DNA of 46,306 bases, taken from Bacteroidota bacterium (GTDB lineage: Bacteria > Bacteroidota > Ignavibacteria > OLB7). The stretch spans positions 1 through 46,306 of the forward strand of contig JAFDZV010000053.1 of the NCBI GenBank assembly GCA_018266795.1, written 5' to 3'. Shown piece by piece: positions 27,580 through 37,700 of the stretch. The notes below the pieces were generated by a model. That model did not search any database and was not told the DNA's origin. It was given only the letters and a program-made list of their open reading frames with translations. Numbering within the stretch: the stretch's first letter is position 1; each line of letters opens with the position of its first letter. The position numbers and the translations under genes are program-made.

Positions 27580-30500
27580 ATGATTGCATCACAGACAGCA
27601 TCGCCCGGCCCATACGGCACAGAAACACCCAACAATTCCCCCTCCGGTCCAGGCACCGGTGCCCGCTTCCTGCGCCGCATGCAGTTGCTCCGCGACGCAC
27701 CCTTCCGCTTCCTCTTCGGCCGCGACGTCTTCATCTCCTACTCCCGCCGCGAGGCCGCGCGTTATGCCCCCAACCTGGCGAACGCAGTGATCGAGCAGCT
27801 GCCGAAGGCATCGTTCTACCTGGATCGCTGGCTGGCACCCCCCGGCGGCAGGCTGCCGCGCTCGCTGAAGCGCCACGCGCGTTGGAGCAGCGTATTGGTG
27901 ATCATCGGCGATGAACATGCCGTGAAGTCCGGATCCGTGAAGGAGGAGATCGAAATCTTCTCGCGCACGGGGCGGCATGTGATACCGATCGATGTGGCGG
28001 GAACGCTCCATGCACTGGACTGGAACACCGAGCCGTGGCACAGCATCCGAGGCGCGGCGCGTGAGGATGAGGAGCGCACCGCCGTAACGGCCGGGACCCC
28101 CTCCGAAGCCGTGGTGAAGCGCGTGGTGGACTCGTTGAAGTTCACCCGCCAGCGGGAGCGGTTGCTGCTGGCGGTGTGGGGAACGGTGGCGTTGATGCTC
28201 GTGGCAGCCCTTTCCGGATCGGTTATCGTGCTGGAAGCCAATGCAAAGGCTGACGTTGCAGAAGGCCGCATGCACGTTGCCGAGGCAAAGGAACAGCAGG
28301 CCAACCAGCGCGCGCAGGCAGCGGACGGGCGAGCGATGCACGCCGATTCCAATGCACAGCGTTCCGAGGCCGGTGCGCGCCGCTCCGATTCCAACGCGCG
28401 ACAGAGCGACCGGAAGGCCGCCGCGGCAACGAGGCGAGAGAACGCGGCAAACGCCAGAGCAGCCGAGGCGGGTGAGCGAGAGAAGGCGGCCAGTGCGGAG
28501 GCAAGGAAGCAGGGGCTGCTGGCGCTGTCGAATCGGTTGGCGAGTGAGTCGATTGCGATGATGCAGCAGTCGCCGGATAGTATCGAGAAAGCGTCATTGC
28601 TGGCGATTGAGTCGATGCGGTATGCGGCACAGCTGGATACGGCCATCGAATCCGCCGATAATGCAATGCGTAACGTTACCTCAATGCTTGCGAAGCCCAT
28701 CTATGAGGTACGGGGCGTAGACGGAGATAGAGTTCTCGCCTCCGATATTTCCATCGACGGACGAACCACGGCAATTGCAACGCGAGACAGCATCGTCATC
28801 CTTCGATGTGATTCATTAGCCAGAGGGGTGGTGCTGCCAACTGACCGTAACATGAAGATCTCTACCGTACGTCTCTCCGACGACGGCTTACGACTTACCA
28901 TTCTCGCTCGAAGCCATATGCGCACAACGATTTCGGTCGTGAACACACGAAACTGCCAGCGAATCGGCCGCATCGTGTCGATTGATCATGAAATATCCGA
29001 CAAGTATTCAAATAACTGGGCGGTGGACGACTCGGGACGAATCGTGGCAATATTCCAGAAAGAATCTCACATCATCACCATCCATTCTACCTCGGACAGT
29101 ATATCACCTCAATCGATACGCATCCCAGCGAATCAAGTCGCCATGAGCTTCATTTCGATGCGATCGAGTCTATTCCTTGTCGTCGTAACAGACTCTGCCG
29201 AGATACTACTGCTGGATGTGGCAACGCATTCGATCTACAAGCGCATTAGGTTCCGGAACAATACAGACATCTCGTATGTTCGATTCGTCAAGCACGTGCA
29301 GGATATTGGAACCGATTTCATATTGTTCGCAGTCGACAATCGGGTCGTTTCATTGGGCTTGGGCAAGGCCGACACAACATCATGGTTTGATACCAGCCCA
29401 TCGACATCAACGATAATCACATCCATGGCCGCCGAGAAACACGGCAACAGTGCAATAATTGGAACACAGGGTGGAGAGATTGTAAACTGGTGGACGTCAA
29501 GGTTTGGTGCAATGGGAACCACCTACAGGTTACCTGGGAGCGTTCGAGCTATCGCCCTGAACCCCAGCAATAGTTTGTTCTTTGCTGGCGGCGACGGCTC
29601 GATTGCAGGCGTTTGGGGGCTCTATGACAAGCAACAGTACGCACGCATGGCGGTGAAATCCAGAGTCATATGCGCCGCATTCACACCCGATGGCGACACG
29701 CTTGCCGTACTTTGCTCCGATGGCGCGCTGTCCAAATACGAAGCACCGGGAATTGAAGAACAACTATTGAGATCCTTGGCCGACAAGCAAACGACGCTCA
29801 TCGGTCGGCAAGGCGACGCGGTTGGAACACTCTACAATCCGCAAGACTCGGTCGGGGCGTTCCAGATATTGCAACCTGCACACAATCTTGGACAGGTATG
29901 GACGATGACTGACTCGACAGGAGTCTATCGCGACATCGCCATCGATAGCACCGGCTCATATATCGTTCTTGCGGGGCAACACGGTCTCGACATCTTGCAG
30001 TACGCAACTCCTGTCGAGCGCACAACGGTCCGACACTTCACCGGTCCGCCTACGTGCGCACTGGCGTTTGGCCGTACGCGAGGCATACTATTCTGCGCTA
30101 GCGACTGCATGTTGATTGTGGTCGGCAACTGGCAATTGTCCACTGCGATTAGATTCGATCGAGTACTCCATCGATTCTTGTCTCCAATCGCCCGGATTAT
30201 TTCGTCTTCGGATGGATCTCGCCTTGCCGTCCAGTGCCGCAACGGGTACGTGTATCTCTGCGCCTACGATGGCGTCGATCAGATCAAAGTTCTCGATTCG
30301 ACAGCGATATCTCCTGCAGCATCACCTCCGATGATGAGCCCCGACGGCAGCTCCATGGTGTGTGTGGATACGGCCGGCAATGTATGTGCCTTTGACGTCA
30401 GGAACCACAGACTTCACTGTACATACACGTATCCAGTGGTAAGCATAGCGGCAGCATTTGCACTCGATCCCACAGGTCGATTTCTGGCGCTCACATCGGA

Positions 30501-30747
30501 ACCCAGCGGAAAGCAAATCACCATCGTCAGCAATTGGAACACCCCCCGCTCTCGTGTTTGCGGTCAGATGCGTGTTGACGCACCGGTACGCCAAATTCTG
30601 TTTTCCAGCGACAGTCGAACGATCGGGTTGGTGCCCATTAATGGACACAGTCTAAAGAGATGGTATTGGCGCCCTACGGACATGATTGCCGACGTGGAAT
30701 CGCGCCTCTCCCGTCGCGTGACACTGGAAGAGCGAAGGTCCTGGTAA
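27580..30747 (+). CDS. TIR - transmembrane - coiled coil - WD40 beta-propeller protein, copy 1
   Basis: 1055 aa from the ATG at 27580, with GAGGGAG six bases upstream; the longer open frame reads back into the preceding gene. TIR domain at 48-160: RDVFISYSRRE (box 1), SFYLDRWLAPPGG, VLVIIGDEHAVKS and VKEEIEIF, in which E122/E123 are candidate catalytic residues. A transmembrane helix follows at about 195-217 (LLLAVWGTVALMLVAALSG). Residues 220-320 are an Ala/Glu/Arg coiled coil with repeated AxxxAxxRSDxNA units. After a helical segment (LLAIESMRYAAQLDTAIESA, about 342-361) the rest is a long beta-propeller with WD40-like blades (LSDDGLRLTILA, FTPDGDTLAVLCSDG, LDPTGRFLALTS). The propeller would be on the opposite side of the membrane unless the single helix re-enters; topology is undetermined. 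Inferred role: propeller senses a ligand, TIR executes. Confidence 0.88.
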   Translation: MIASQTASPGPYGTETPNNSPSGPGTGARFLRRMQLLRDAPFRFLFGRDVFISYSRREAARYAPNLANAVIEQLPKASFYLDRWLAPPGGRLPRSLKRHARWSSVLVIIGDEHAVKSGSVKEEIEIFSRTGRHVIPIDVAGTLHALDWNTEPWHSIRGAAREDEERTAVTAGTPSEAVVKRVVDSLKFTRQRERLLLAVWGTVALMLVAALSGSVIVLEANAKADVAEGRMHVAEAKEQQANQRAQAADGRAMHADSNAQRSEAGARRSDSNARQSDRKAAAATRRENAANARAAEAGEREKAASAEARKQGLLALSNRLASESIAMMQQSPDSIEKASLLAIESMRYAAQLDTAIESADNAMRNVTSMLAKPIYEVRGVDGDRVLASDISIDGRTTAIATRDSIVILRCDSLARGVVLPTDRNMKISTVRLSDDGLRLTILARSHMRTTISVVNTRNCQRIGRIVSIDHEISDKYSNNWAVDDSGRIVAIFQKESHIITIHSTSDSISPQSIRIPANQVAMSFISMRSSLFLVVVTDSAEILLLDVATHSIYKRIRFRNNTDISYVRFVKHVQDIGTDFILFAVDNRVVSLGLGKADTTSWFDTSPSTSTIITSMAAEKHGNSAIIGTQGGEIVNWWTSRFGAMGTTYRLPGSVRAIALNPSNSLFFAGGDGSIAGVWGLYDKQQYARMAVKSRVICAAFTPDGDTLAVLCSDGALSKYEAPGIEEQLLRSLADKQTTLIGRQGDAVGTLYNPQDSVGAFQILQPAHNLGQVWTMTDSTGVYRDIAIDSTGSYIVLAGQHGLDILQYATPVERTTVRHFTGPPTCALAFGRTRGILFCASDCMLIVVGNWQLSTAIRFDRVLHRFLSPIARIISSSDGSRLAVQCRNGYVYLCAYDGVDQIKVLDSTAISPAASPPMMSPDGSSMVCVDTAGNVCAFDVRNHRLHCTYTYPVVSIAAAFALDPTGRFLALTSEPSGKQITIVSNWNTPRSRVCGQMRVDAPVRQILFSSDSRTIGLVPINGHSLKRWYWRPTDMIADVESRLSRRVTLEERRSW

Positions 30748-30853
30748 GCTCCCGAGTAGAATACACTGATCACCATGCCATCGCTCAACCCCGCAGATAG
30801 GCAGCCGCACTCGATTGTCGAGCTCACAATCAACCGCGTACAAATCACCCCCC

Positions 30854-32401
30854 TCACTCCCTGAACCCCCTGATCACCCCCTCCGCGGCGCACAAGCCCT
30901 TCAGGTCGCACTCCTTGCAGACCTTTCGTTCCGGCGACCGTTCAACGGCGAAGTGGCCGCTCTGGATTCGCGCCACCACGGCATCGAACCGCCGGCCCGC
31001 CGCTTCAACATGTTCCGGCGTATACGGGATTTCCATCAGGGCATCGGCGCGATCGGCTTCCGCGGTCCAGTAAATGTACAGGCGCTCCGGACGTTTGCCG
31101 TGGCGCCGTTCCAGGATGTGCGCGTAGGTACAGAGCTGGTCGCGGCAGGACTCCAGCAGCCGTGGGTCCGTGCTCCGCTCTGAGGTCTTGAAGTCCATCA
31201 GCTCCAGGCGGCCGTCCGCGCCGAGGAGCAGGTCCACCCGTCCGGTAAGGATGTAGCCCTCCTTCTCGAAGGAGACGTCCACCTCAGTCTGGATCACCCG
31301 CCGCATCTGCTCCATGTTCTGCCGGAAGTAGTTCATCACCTGGCGGAATGCGGACTCACGCGCGGCATCGCCGATCGGGCGCACATCGCTGAGGCTGAGA
31401 AAGCGGAAGGTGCGGTCGAACAGCTCGCGAATGCGGAATTCCGTAAGCGCATCGAGCGCCCCGTCCAGCACGATGCGATGGATCTCCTCGATCGCCTGAT
31501 GCACCAGCAGCCCGAAGAAGATCACGGCCGATCGCGAGGGGGTAAAATCGTACTCGCGGAAGAACTGGAACTGGCGCGGGCAGGTTTCATACACGTTCAC
31601 GTCGCCGGTGAAGGAGAAGCTCTTCTTCGCCGGCATGCGCGGACGCGAGATGAAGCGCTGCCGTGCCAGTTGCTCCCGCCCGGCATACGGCCACTGCGGC
31701 AATCCCTGCCATACCGGCGCGAAGTGATCCTTCGGCGGCTCGTGCGCGGTGAGTACCAGAAGGTTCTGCGGCCGAGAGAACGCCACGTAGTGCAGGCGCA
31801 TGCGGTCGAACGCGGTGATGCGTTTCTCCGGCTCGAACGGAGGGCGATGGTAGAACGCTCCCAGTTCGCGGTCGATCTGCTTCTGGGTCGCAATCCGCAC
31901 GCTCAAGCTCCCCACAACCACCACGGGAAACTCCAGCCCCTTCGCCTGATGGATGGTCATCACCTGCACATGCCCCCGTGGGAACGGCTGGTCCGGATCC
32001 TCGTACTCGTTGATGCCGCCATCATGCAGCAATCGCAGGAAGCTGTTGAACAGATGCCGCCGCAGGGCCTCGTGGTTGGCACCGGTGACGACGGTATAGT
32101 GATAATAGTTCTGGAAGACGTTGAGCAATTGCGAGAAGATGGCGAGGTTCCGCGCCGGGGCCTCGCTGCGCGCGGCATCGGAGAATGGCTCCAACGCCAG
32201 CAGGCGGTAGAAGTAGTCGGCCGGGCGCATGTCCAGGGTTTCGTCCTCGGCGAGCGCGGCGATGCGCTCCACCCAACCCCGCAATGCAAGCGCCAACGGA
32301 TGCGGCGGGGCGTACCCGCGGGCCAGCTCCACGAGCCCGGCATCCACATAGGCTGCAAGGTCCGCGGCCGCACCGGAAAGTTCACCACGCCCCCCCACCA
32401 T
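30854..32401 (-). CDS. UvrD-like helicase C-terminal half with RecB-family nuclease (frameshifted part)
   Basis: 515 aa as an open frame. It continues the helicase begun at 33713: VQVMTIHQAKGLEFPVVVV is UvrD motif V and MRLHYVAFSRPQNLLVLT is motif VI. From about 255 a PD-(D/E)XK (RecB-like) nuclease follows, with GRVDLLLG...LELMDFKT (D then D-x-K). ETCP and CKECDLKGLC supply four cysteines in the arrangement of AddB-type iron-sulphur nucleases. The ATG at 32401 lies inside the overlap with the N-terminal part and is probably not a true start; removing one G from the G7 run at 32390-32396 joins both parts into one ~952-aa protein. Its stop converges on the TIR-propeller gene 106 bp away. Likely DNA unwinding and degradation, or repair. 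Confidence 0.82.
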   Translation of the reverse strand: MVGGRGELSGAAADLAAYVDAGLVELARGYAPPHPLALALRGWVERIAALAEDETLDMRPADYFYRLLALEPFSDAARSEAPARNLAIFSQLLNVFQNYYHYTVVTGANHEALRRHLFNSFLRLLHDGGINEYEDPDQPFPRGHVQVMTIHQAKGLEFPVVVVGSLSVRIATQKQIDRELGAFYHRPPFEPEKRITAFDRMRLHYVAFSRPQNLLVLTAHEPPKDHFAPVWQGLPQWPYAGREQLARQRFISRPRMPAKKSFSFTGDVNVYETCPRQFQFFREYDFTPSRSAVIFFGLLVHQAIEEIHRIVLDGALDALTEFRIRELFDRTFRFLSLSDVRPIGDAARESAFRQVMNYFRQNMEQMRRVIQTEVDVSFEKEGYILTGRVDLLLGADGRLELMDFKTSERSTDPRLLESCRDQLCTYAHILERRHGKRPERLYIYWTAEADRADALMEIPYTPEHVEAAGRRFDAVVARIQSGHFAVERSPERKVCKECDLKGLCAAEGVIRGFRE

Positions 32402-33713
32402 GCCATCCGAAGATCACGGCGAAGCAGGCAACCAAGAGGCGTATCTCGGTATTCTCGAAGTAGGCACGCGCACGCGGGCAGAATGCAGGAATACCATGCT
32501 CGCGGAGCGCGGCAATGTAGCGGCCGCTATGCTCATCGCGCACGCTGCGCAGCAGCAATGCAACCTGGCTGTAGTCCTCGATCACGCTGTTCGATTTCAG
32601 GAACGCCACAAGATCCGCGAAACGCTCCGCCTCATCGCGCTCGCCGCGCCCCCAGACGGCGATCACTGCCGGGTACTCGGGGTGCTCCGCCGCGGGATCG
32701 GGCGTGATGGTCTTCCCGAAACGGAAGGGCGTGCCGCCGGGGTTGGACCAGTCCGCCGAGGCCATCCAGCGATCGTATCGCGCCACGATATCACGATGCG
32801 ATCGGTAGTTCGTGGTAAGGTGAATCACACGGCATGCGGTGAAGCGCTGCGGGAACTCCAGGATATTGCGAACGGTAGCGCCTCGAAAGCGATACAGGCT
32901 CTGGTCCTCATCCCCCACCACACAGAGGTTGCCGGCCGCGCCGGCCAGCCTCAGCAGAAGTTGTTCCTGCACGTAGTTGGTGTCCTGGTATTCGTCCACC
33001 AGAAGATATCGAACGGTGCCCGCAAGCGTGGGGAGCGAATCCGGACCGGCAAGGAGCGCATGCACATGGCTTTGCAGATGCGCGAAGTCCGTACGGTTGG
33101 CCACCGCCAGCGCCTGCTCGTAGGCAACGTATGCGCGGGCAAGCGCGCAGAGGAACGGATCGGCCGAAGCGGCAAGGCGCGCGGGAGCCACCAACTCCTC
33201 CGTGATCTTGTCGAAGTAGGCGCGCAGACTCTCGATGGCTGACCAACGCGTTTTCCAACGGCCGCAATAGAGCCCTGCTCCATCCTCCGGACCCACGATC
33301 TCCTCGAAATGCTCCAGGATGAAGAGCAATTGGGTCAGGTCATCCAGCGTCTCGAAGCCGTTGCCGAGCGTGGTGCGATGGCGTTGCTGCGTGAGGATAC
33401 GATTGCACAGCCCGTGAATGGTGGATACCCGAAGCTCCGAGAGATCGCCCGTGTACCGGAGGATGCGCGCGGCGGCGGCGATGCGATCGCGCATCTCGAA
33501 CGCAGCCTTTTCGGTGAAGGTGCAGAGCACCACTTCCGCCGGCGGTGCCTTTCCAAGCAACAGAAGGTTGAGCGCTCGCAGCACGATGCAATAGGTCTTG
33601 CCCGATCCGGGCCCGGCCACCACGAGCAACGGCCCTTCGGTATGAGCAACGATATCGCGCTGCGCGCTGTTCAGATCGGGATAGGCATCGAGAATGGCAG
33701 GAGCGATGTTCAT
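32382..33713 (-). CDS. UvrD-like helicase, N-terminal half (frameshifted part)
   Basis: 443 aa. Superfamily 1 helicase motifs: GPGSGKT (34-40, Walker A), VVLCTFTEKAAFEMRDRI (motif Ia), LLVDEYQDTN (motif II), VVGDEDQSLYRFRGA (motif III) and HLTTNYRSH (motif IV). The frame ends in GWHGGGAW, whereas loss of one G gives GWHGGGRGELSGAAADL and runs on into the next frame. The start ATG overlaps the radC stop by 4 bp, implying translational coupling. An intact version would be a single-chain helicase-nuclease like those found in many defence islands. The break may be a sequencing error, a recent mutation, or homopolymer slippage that still makes some full-length product. Confidence 0.85.
   Translation of the reverse strand: MNIAPAILDAYPDLNSAQRDIVAHTEGPLLVVAGPGSGKTYCIVLRALNLLLLGKAPPAEVVLCTFTEKAAFEMRDRIAAAARILRYTGDLSELRVSTIHGLCNRILTQQRHRTTLGNGFETLDDLTQLLFILEHFEEIVGPEDGAGLYCGRWKTRWSAIESLRAYFDKITEELVAPARLAASADPFLCALARAYVAYEQALAVANRTDFAHLQSHVHALLAGPDSLPTLAGTVRYLLVDEYQDTNYVQEQLLLRLAGAAGNLCVVGDEDQSLYRFRGATVRNILEFPQRFTACRVIHLTTNYRSHRDIVARYDRWMASADWSNPGGTPFRFGKTITPDPAAEHPEYPAVIAVWGRGERDEAERFADLVAFLKSNSVIEDYSQVALLLRSVRDEHSGRYIAALREHGIPAFCPRARAYFENTEIRLLVACFAVIFGWHGGGAW
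32390..32396 (-). other. G7 homopolymer tract at the helicase frameshift
   Basis: Seven consecutive C on the plus strand (G on the coding strand) lie exactly where the reading frame is lost. Six G restores one continuous frame. The overlap of the two frames (32382-32401) includes the tract. Confidence 0.8.
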
Positions 33714-34402
33714 AGAAGGCCCGCCGCGCGAAAGCTGAATGCGGCATCGGATGAGACGATCAGGTGATCCACGATCTTCAGATGCACGGTCTCCGCCGCC
33801 AGCACCAGAGCGCGGGTCAGCAGCTTGTCGTGTTCGCTGGGCACAACGTCGCCGGCCGGATGGTTGTGCGCCACCACCAACGCCGCCGCTCCGCGTTTCA
33901 ACGCCGCCTCCACCACGCGGCGCGGGTAGACCGCCGCGCGATCCACCGTCCCCTCCTCCAGGCGTTCCACACCGTCGCGCAGAAGGCGCAGCGTGGAGTC
34001 CAGATAGGCCACCTCGAAGACTTCATCGCGCAGCGCGCCGATGCGCATGCGCCAGAATGCAGCAAGCGCATCGGGATCGGCCAACGACTCCTGCGCTTCG
34101 GCCCTCCCCTGCAGGTAGAGCGCCGCTGCTTCGCGCACTATACGCAGCGCAACCGGAGCAACCGTGCCCAGCCCCTTCACCGCGGCAAGGTCCTCGAGTG
34201 GAGCGTCCAGGATGCCGCGCAGGTTGCCGAACCGAGCGATCAGCGCCTTGGCCGGCCCCTTCACGTCGCCGCGCGGAATCGCCAGCGTAAGCAGCAGTTC
34301 CACCAACTCATAGTCCGCAAGCCCCTGCGCGCCCGCCTTCAGGAAGCGCGCCCGCAGCCTGGAGCGATGGCCGTGGGAGTTATGGAGTTCGGAGGTTTTC
34401 AT
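33710..34402 (-). CDS. radC: RadC-family JAMM/MPN protein
   Basis: 230 aa from the ATG at 34402 (MKTSELHNSHGHRSRLRARF, a typical RadC opening); the frame reaches 34549 but that extension is Cys/His/Arg-rich and unlike the family. Helix-hairpin-helix DNA-binding-like region at about 60-85 (LEDLAAVKGLGTVAPVALRI). The MPN metal site is VVAHNHPAGDVVPSEHD, matching the RadC H-x-H-P-x-G-D pattern with a distal Asp. The length matches RadC. Despite its name, RadC has no proven repair role, and copies are common on mobile and defence islands. It is coupled to the helicase-nuclease by a 4-bp overlap, so they probably act together. Confidence 0.92.
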   Translation of the reverse strand: MKTSELHNSHGHRSRLRARFLKAGAQGLADYELVELLLTLAIPRGDVKGPAKALIARFGNLRGILDAPLEDLAAVKGLGTVAPVALRIVREAAALYLQGRAEAQESLADPDALAAFWRMRIGALRDEVFEVAYLDSTLRLLRDGVERLEEGTVDRAAVYPRRVVEAALKRGAAALVVAHNHPAGDVVPSEHDKLLTRALVLAAETVHLKIVDHLIVSSDAAFSFRAAGLL

Positions 34403-34702
34403 CGCATGCAAAGCCAAGGCTGGAATGAAGAATGCTGTTGAATGACGCGAAGAAAAGAGAGTACTCGAACGGTCATGCGGGCGGCACAACATACGCAACC
34501 CATGCGATGAGGAACAACGATAGTGACGTGGGGCCGTGGCAGTTTGCACCCGGCAGATTCGGATTTGGTTCGGTGAACCGTATCGGCTAAGTTCAGCGCA
34601 CTCCCCAAAACACCTACACGATCATTGCTCGTGCCGCTCATGCTCTCTTTCACGGCCGGCACCATGTATTAAACCGAATATTATGTAAGAAGGGGCACAA
34701 CC
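34403..34702. other. Divergent intergenic region between radC and TIR-propeller copy 2
   Basis: 300 bp with outward-facing genes on both sides, so it must carry two promoters. An A-rich tract (ATGTATTAAACCGAATATTATG, about 34665-34686) just upstream of the plus-strand gene is a plausible promoter or leader. I see no repeats and no small gene. Confidence 0.4.
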
Positions 34703-37700
34703 ATGGCAGTTAGCCAAGAGCCATCCCACCAGCCGCCAGCCCGGCATCCTGCGGAACCACGGCTCCATGAACGCATCTCGAACCGGCTGCTGCTGCTCTG
34801 GGACTGGCCGTTCCGGTATCTGTTCGGGCGGGATGTGTTCATCTCATACCGGCGGGACGATGCGCAGGAGTACGCCCGCAACCTCGCCGATGAGCTCCTG
34901 AAGCAGGCGCCTCCGAAAACATCCTGCTACCTCGACCAATGGCTGGCATCGCCCACACGCAAGCCACCGGGTGCACTGCTCCGCCTTGCGCGACGCAGCG
35001 GTGTGTTCGTTCTTGTGGGTACGCAAGGCGCGACGACATCGGAATCGGTAGAAAAAGAAATCCGGGAGTTCTCCAGATCCAGGCGACACGCGGTTCTCAT
35101 CAACGTTGCCGGCTCGCTCGACCGTGTAGATTGGGACAAACGCCCGTGGTACGATATCAGCGGCGCCAACCGTGAATTGCGGGAACCGGCGGAGGCAGTT
35201 GCGGCGGCAAGTCCTTCGCCGATAGTGATGGATCAGATACTCAAGTCGCTGACATTTACGCGGCAGGATGAGCGGCTGAAGCGGTCGGTTCGGAGAACGG
35301 CGGGGGCGGTTTTGCTGCTGATAGCCGCAGCTGTCGGTATCACTTCGGTCGTGGTTGCCAACGCTCAGAAAGAAGTCGCCGAAGCTGCATCTCGGTTAGC
35401 CGATGCAACGCGCAAGACAAACCAAGCTGAAGCAAGAACGCAGGATGCGGAGAAGCAGTTGAGGTGGGCCGAAAGGCGATCGAGGGATGCTGATTCCATA
35501 GCTAAACGGTCAGATGCAGTGGCAAGACGAAACGAACTAACCGCAAAAGCGGCAAAGCAACGCGAGAAGGAGGCAAACGTTGAGGCGCAAGGTGCTAGTG
35601 ATCGAGAACTGCTAGCGATCACGAGGGCAGATAGCGCCTCCGAGCAACAACGGATTGCAGCTGCAGCAATGGATCGGCAGGAGCAGATCACTGCAGCAGC
35701 AATGTTAGCAAATGAAGCAATCTCGATTTTCAATGAAAGTCCCAATAACGTGGAACGTAGTGTTTTCTTCGGAATTCAATCGATGGCGCGGTACGACTCT
35801 TTGGGCGTTTCAAATGTAACAGCGTACACAGCATTGAGGAATAGCCTTGCAACCATGCCTCTTCGATATGACAGTCTCGCTCGCCCCAGGGCGTGGTTAG
35901 CCTCATCCCACGATATTGCGGATCATGGCAATGTGATTGCTCTGTCAGGAGACGACACCGTTCTCATCATCAACCGACAAAAGAAGATCACTACAAAAAT
36001 AACCGTCAGAACACGGATCAAAGGCATTCGGCTGAGCTCAGACGGTGGGCGTATACTCGTAACGCACAGCTCAGGCTTTTCAGTATTCGACTCTAGAAAC
36101 GGCACTCTCCTCGATAGCGTTAACCGGTCCAGCTCATTCGGCACTGCCGACATATCCACAACAGGTGACACCGTCGCCTATTCCTTCGGCACATATCCTA
36201 AATATTTTCTGCATGCACGGAATATTCGGCAGCATATGGACATCGACAGCCTCCCGGCGCCTGTAGGATGCATTCAATTTCCTCCCAGTCCATCACGCCG
36301 GGGAGTAGCAATCAGCCTGCTCAACGGTTATGTAATCCTGTGGCATCCGGGAGAAACGCAAGCATACGAGATTCTCCTAAAGTCACCAGATGAGACGTTC
36401 CATTCTCTTCAGTTCGATACCAGTGGCCGACACTTGGCCGCTCGCACTGACACCCGCGTTTACGTGTGGGACCTAGACTCAGTGGAGAACCAATCCACAC
36501 CGGCCATATTTCAACAGGGGGACCAGATCAGATCGATGGCGTTTAAGAATACGTCAAGATTTATAAACGGATTCGAATTGGCAACCTCGGGAGATGATCG
36601 AATTGTGCGAATATGGCGAAACGGGAGAAGTCAGCCGGTGAAGGAAATTCGAACTGAGGAGGCAATCACAAGCATGGCATTCAGCGACAACAACAACCTG
36701 TTAGCAATGGCAAGCAATTCGTCTCACGTTGCATGGATGCTGGATCTTACAACCGAAACGATCTCCACAGTTTTCGAGAGATTGTCTTCGCCGGAAACAA
36801 TTCAGTTCGCAGACAATGGCAATACAGTTGTTATTGCGGACTATTACGGAGCTACATCCTGGAGTGCACAAGGGGCCTTGCCGATTACTCGACTTTTCTG
36901 CCCAGGTTTCCAATCACTGGCATACAGCCAGAACGGCTCACACGTTGCATTGCTTACAAACAGCATATTGGGGACGGCGCTGATCATTGTCGATACAGCC
37001 GGCACCCGCTCGCAACAGTTAATGCTCCCGGAGCTCGGTCGCGCGCTCAGCATATCTGCGAATCGAAGAACCGGCGCACTAGTCGTTACGGGTGTCAACG
37101 GCGTTGCGGCAATTTCGGGTTTGTATAACTATCCATTAACTGTTCAGCGACTCATTTCGGACTCAAACATTACTACTGCGGATCTTGACCTGCACGGCCA
37201 TTTTCTTGCGACCGGATATGTCGGGAGTGTCAAGCTTTGGTCTGAATCACAATCTGGCGGCATGGAATTGCAAGAGACAATTTGCCTAGACCCGGGTGAA
37301 CGAGTTACCGCACTCGCGTTCAGTAAGCAAGGAGGAATGCTTGCAATTGGATCGAGCGCCAACCGAATCCTCGTGTATCGCATTATCGACAATATGCCCG
37401 TGCATTGCTGCTCGATACCACACAGCGCGGCGCCGACTTCGATGCTATTCAGCAATGACGGACATCACCTTGTTATCGGCGGCCGCGGAGATGGCATTCG
37501 GGTATGGCATATCGGCGCAGAATCAGCGGACTCCGTTGTGACGATCCCGATTGCATGTAGCGATGGAGATCTGAAGCTAGACCCAGACGGAATATACTTG
37601 GCAACAACGAGTGGTTATGGTGATCACATTGTTCGTATCTGGGACAAATGGAGAACTGCGAAGCCGGTTGAAATAGCCCGCATCAATGATGGTGAGTTTG

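Noticed and set aside
34665-34702. Toxin-antitoxin or small ORF upstream of TIR-propeller copy 2
   Set aside because: No start codon with ribosome-binding site or protein-like frame was found in the 300-bp gap.
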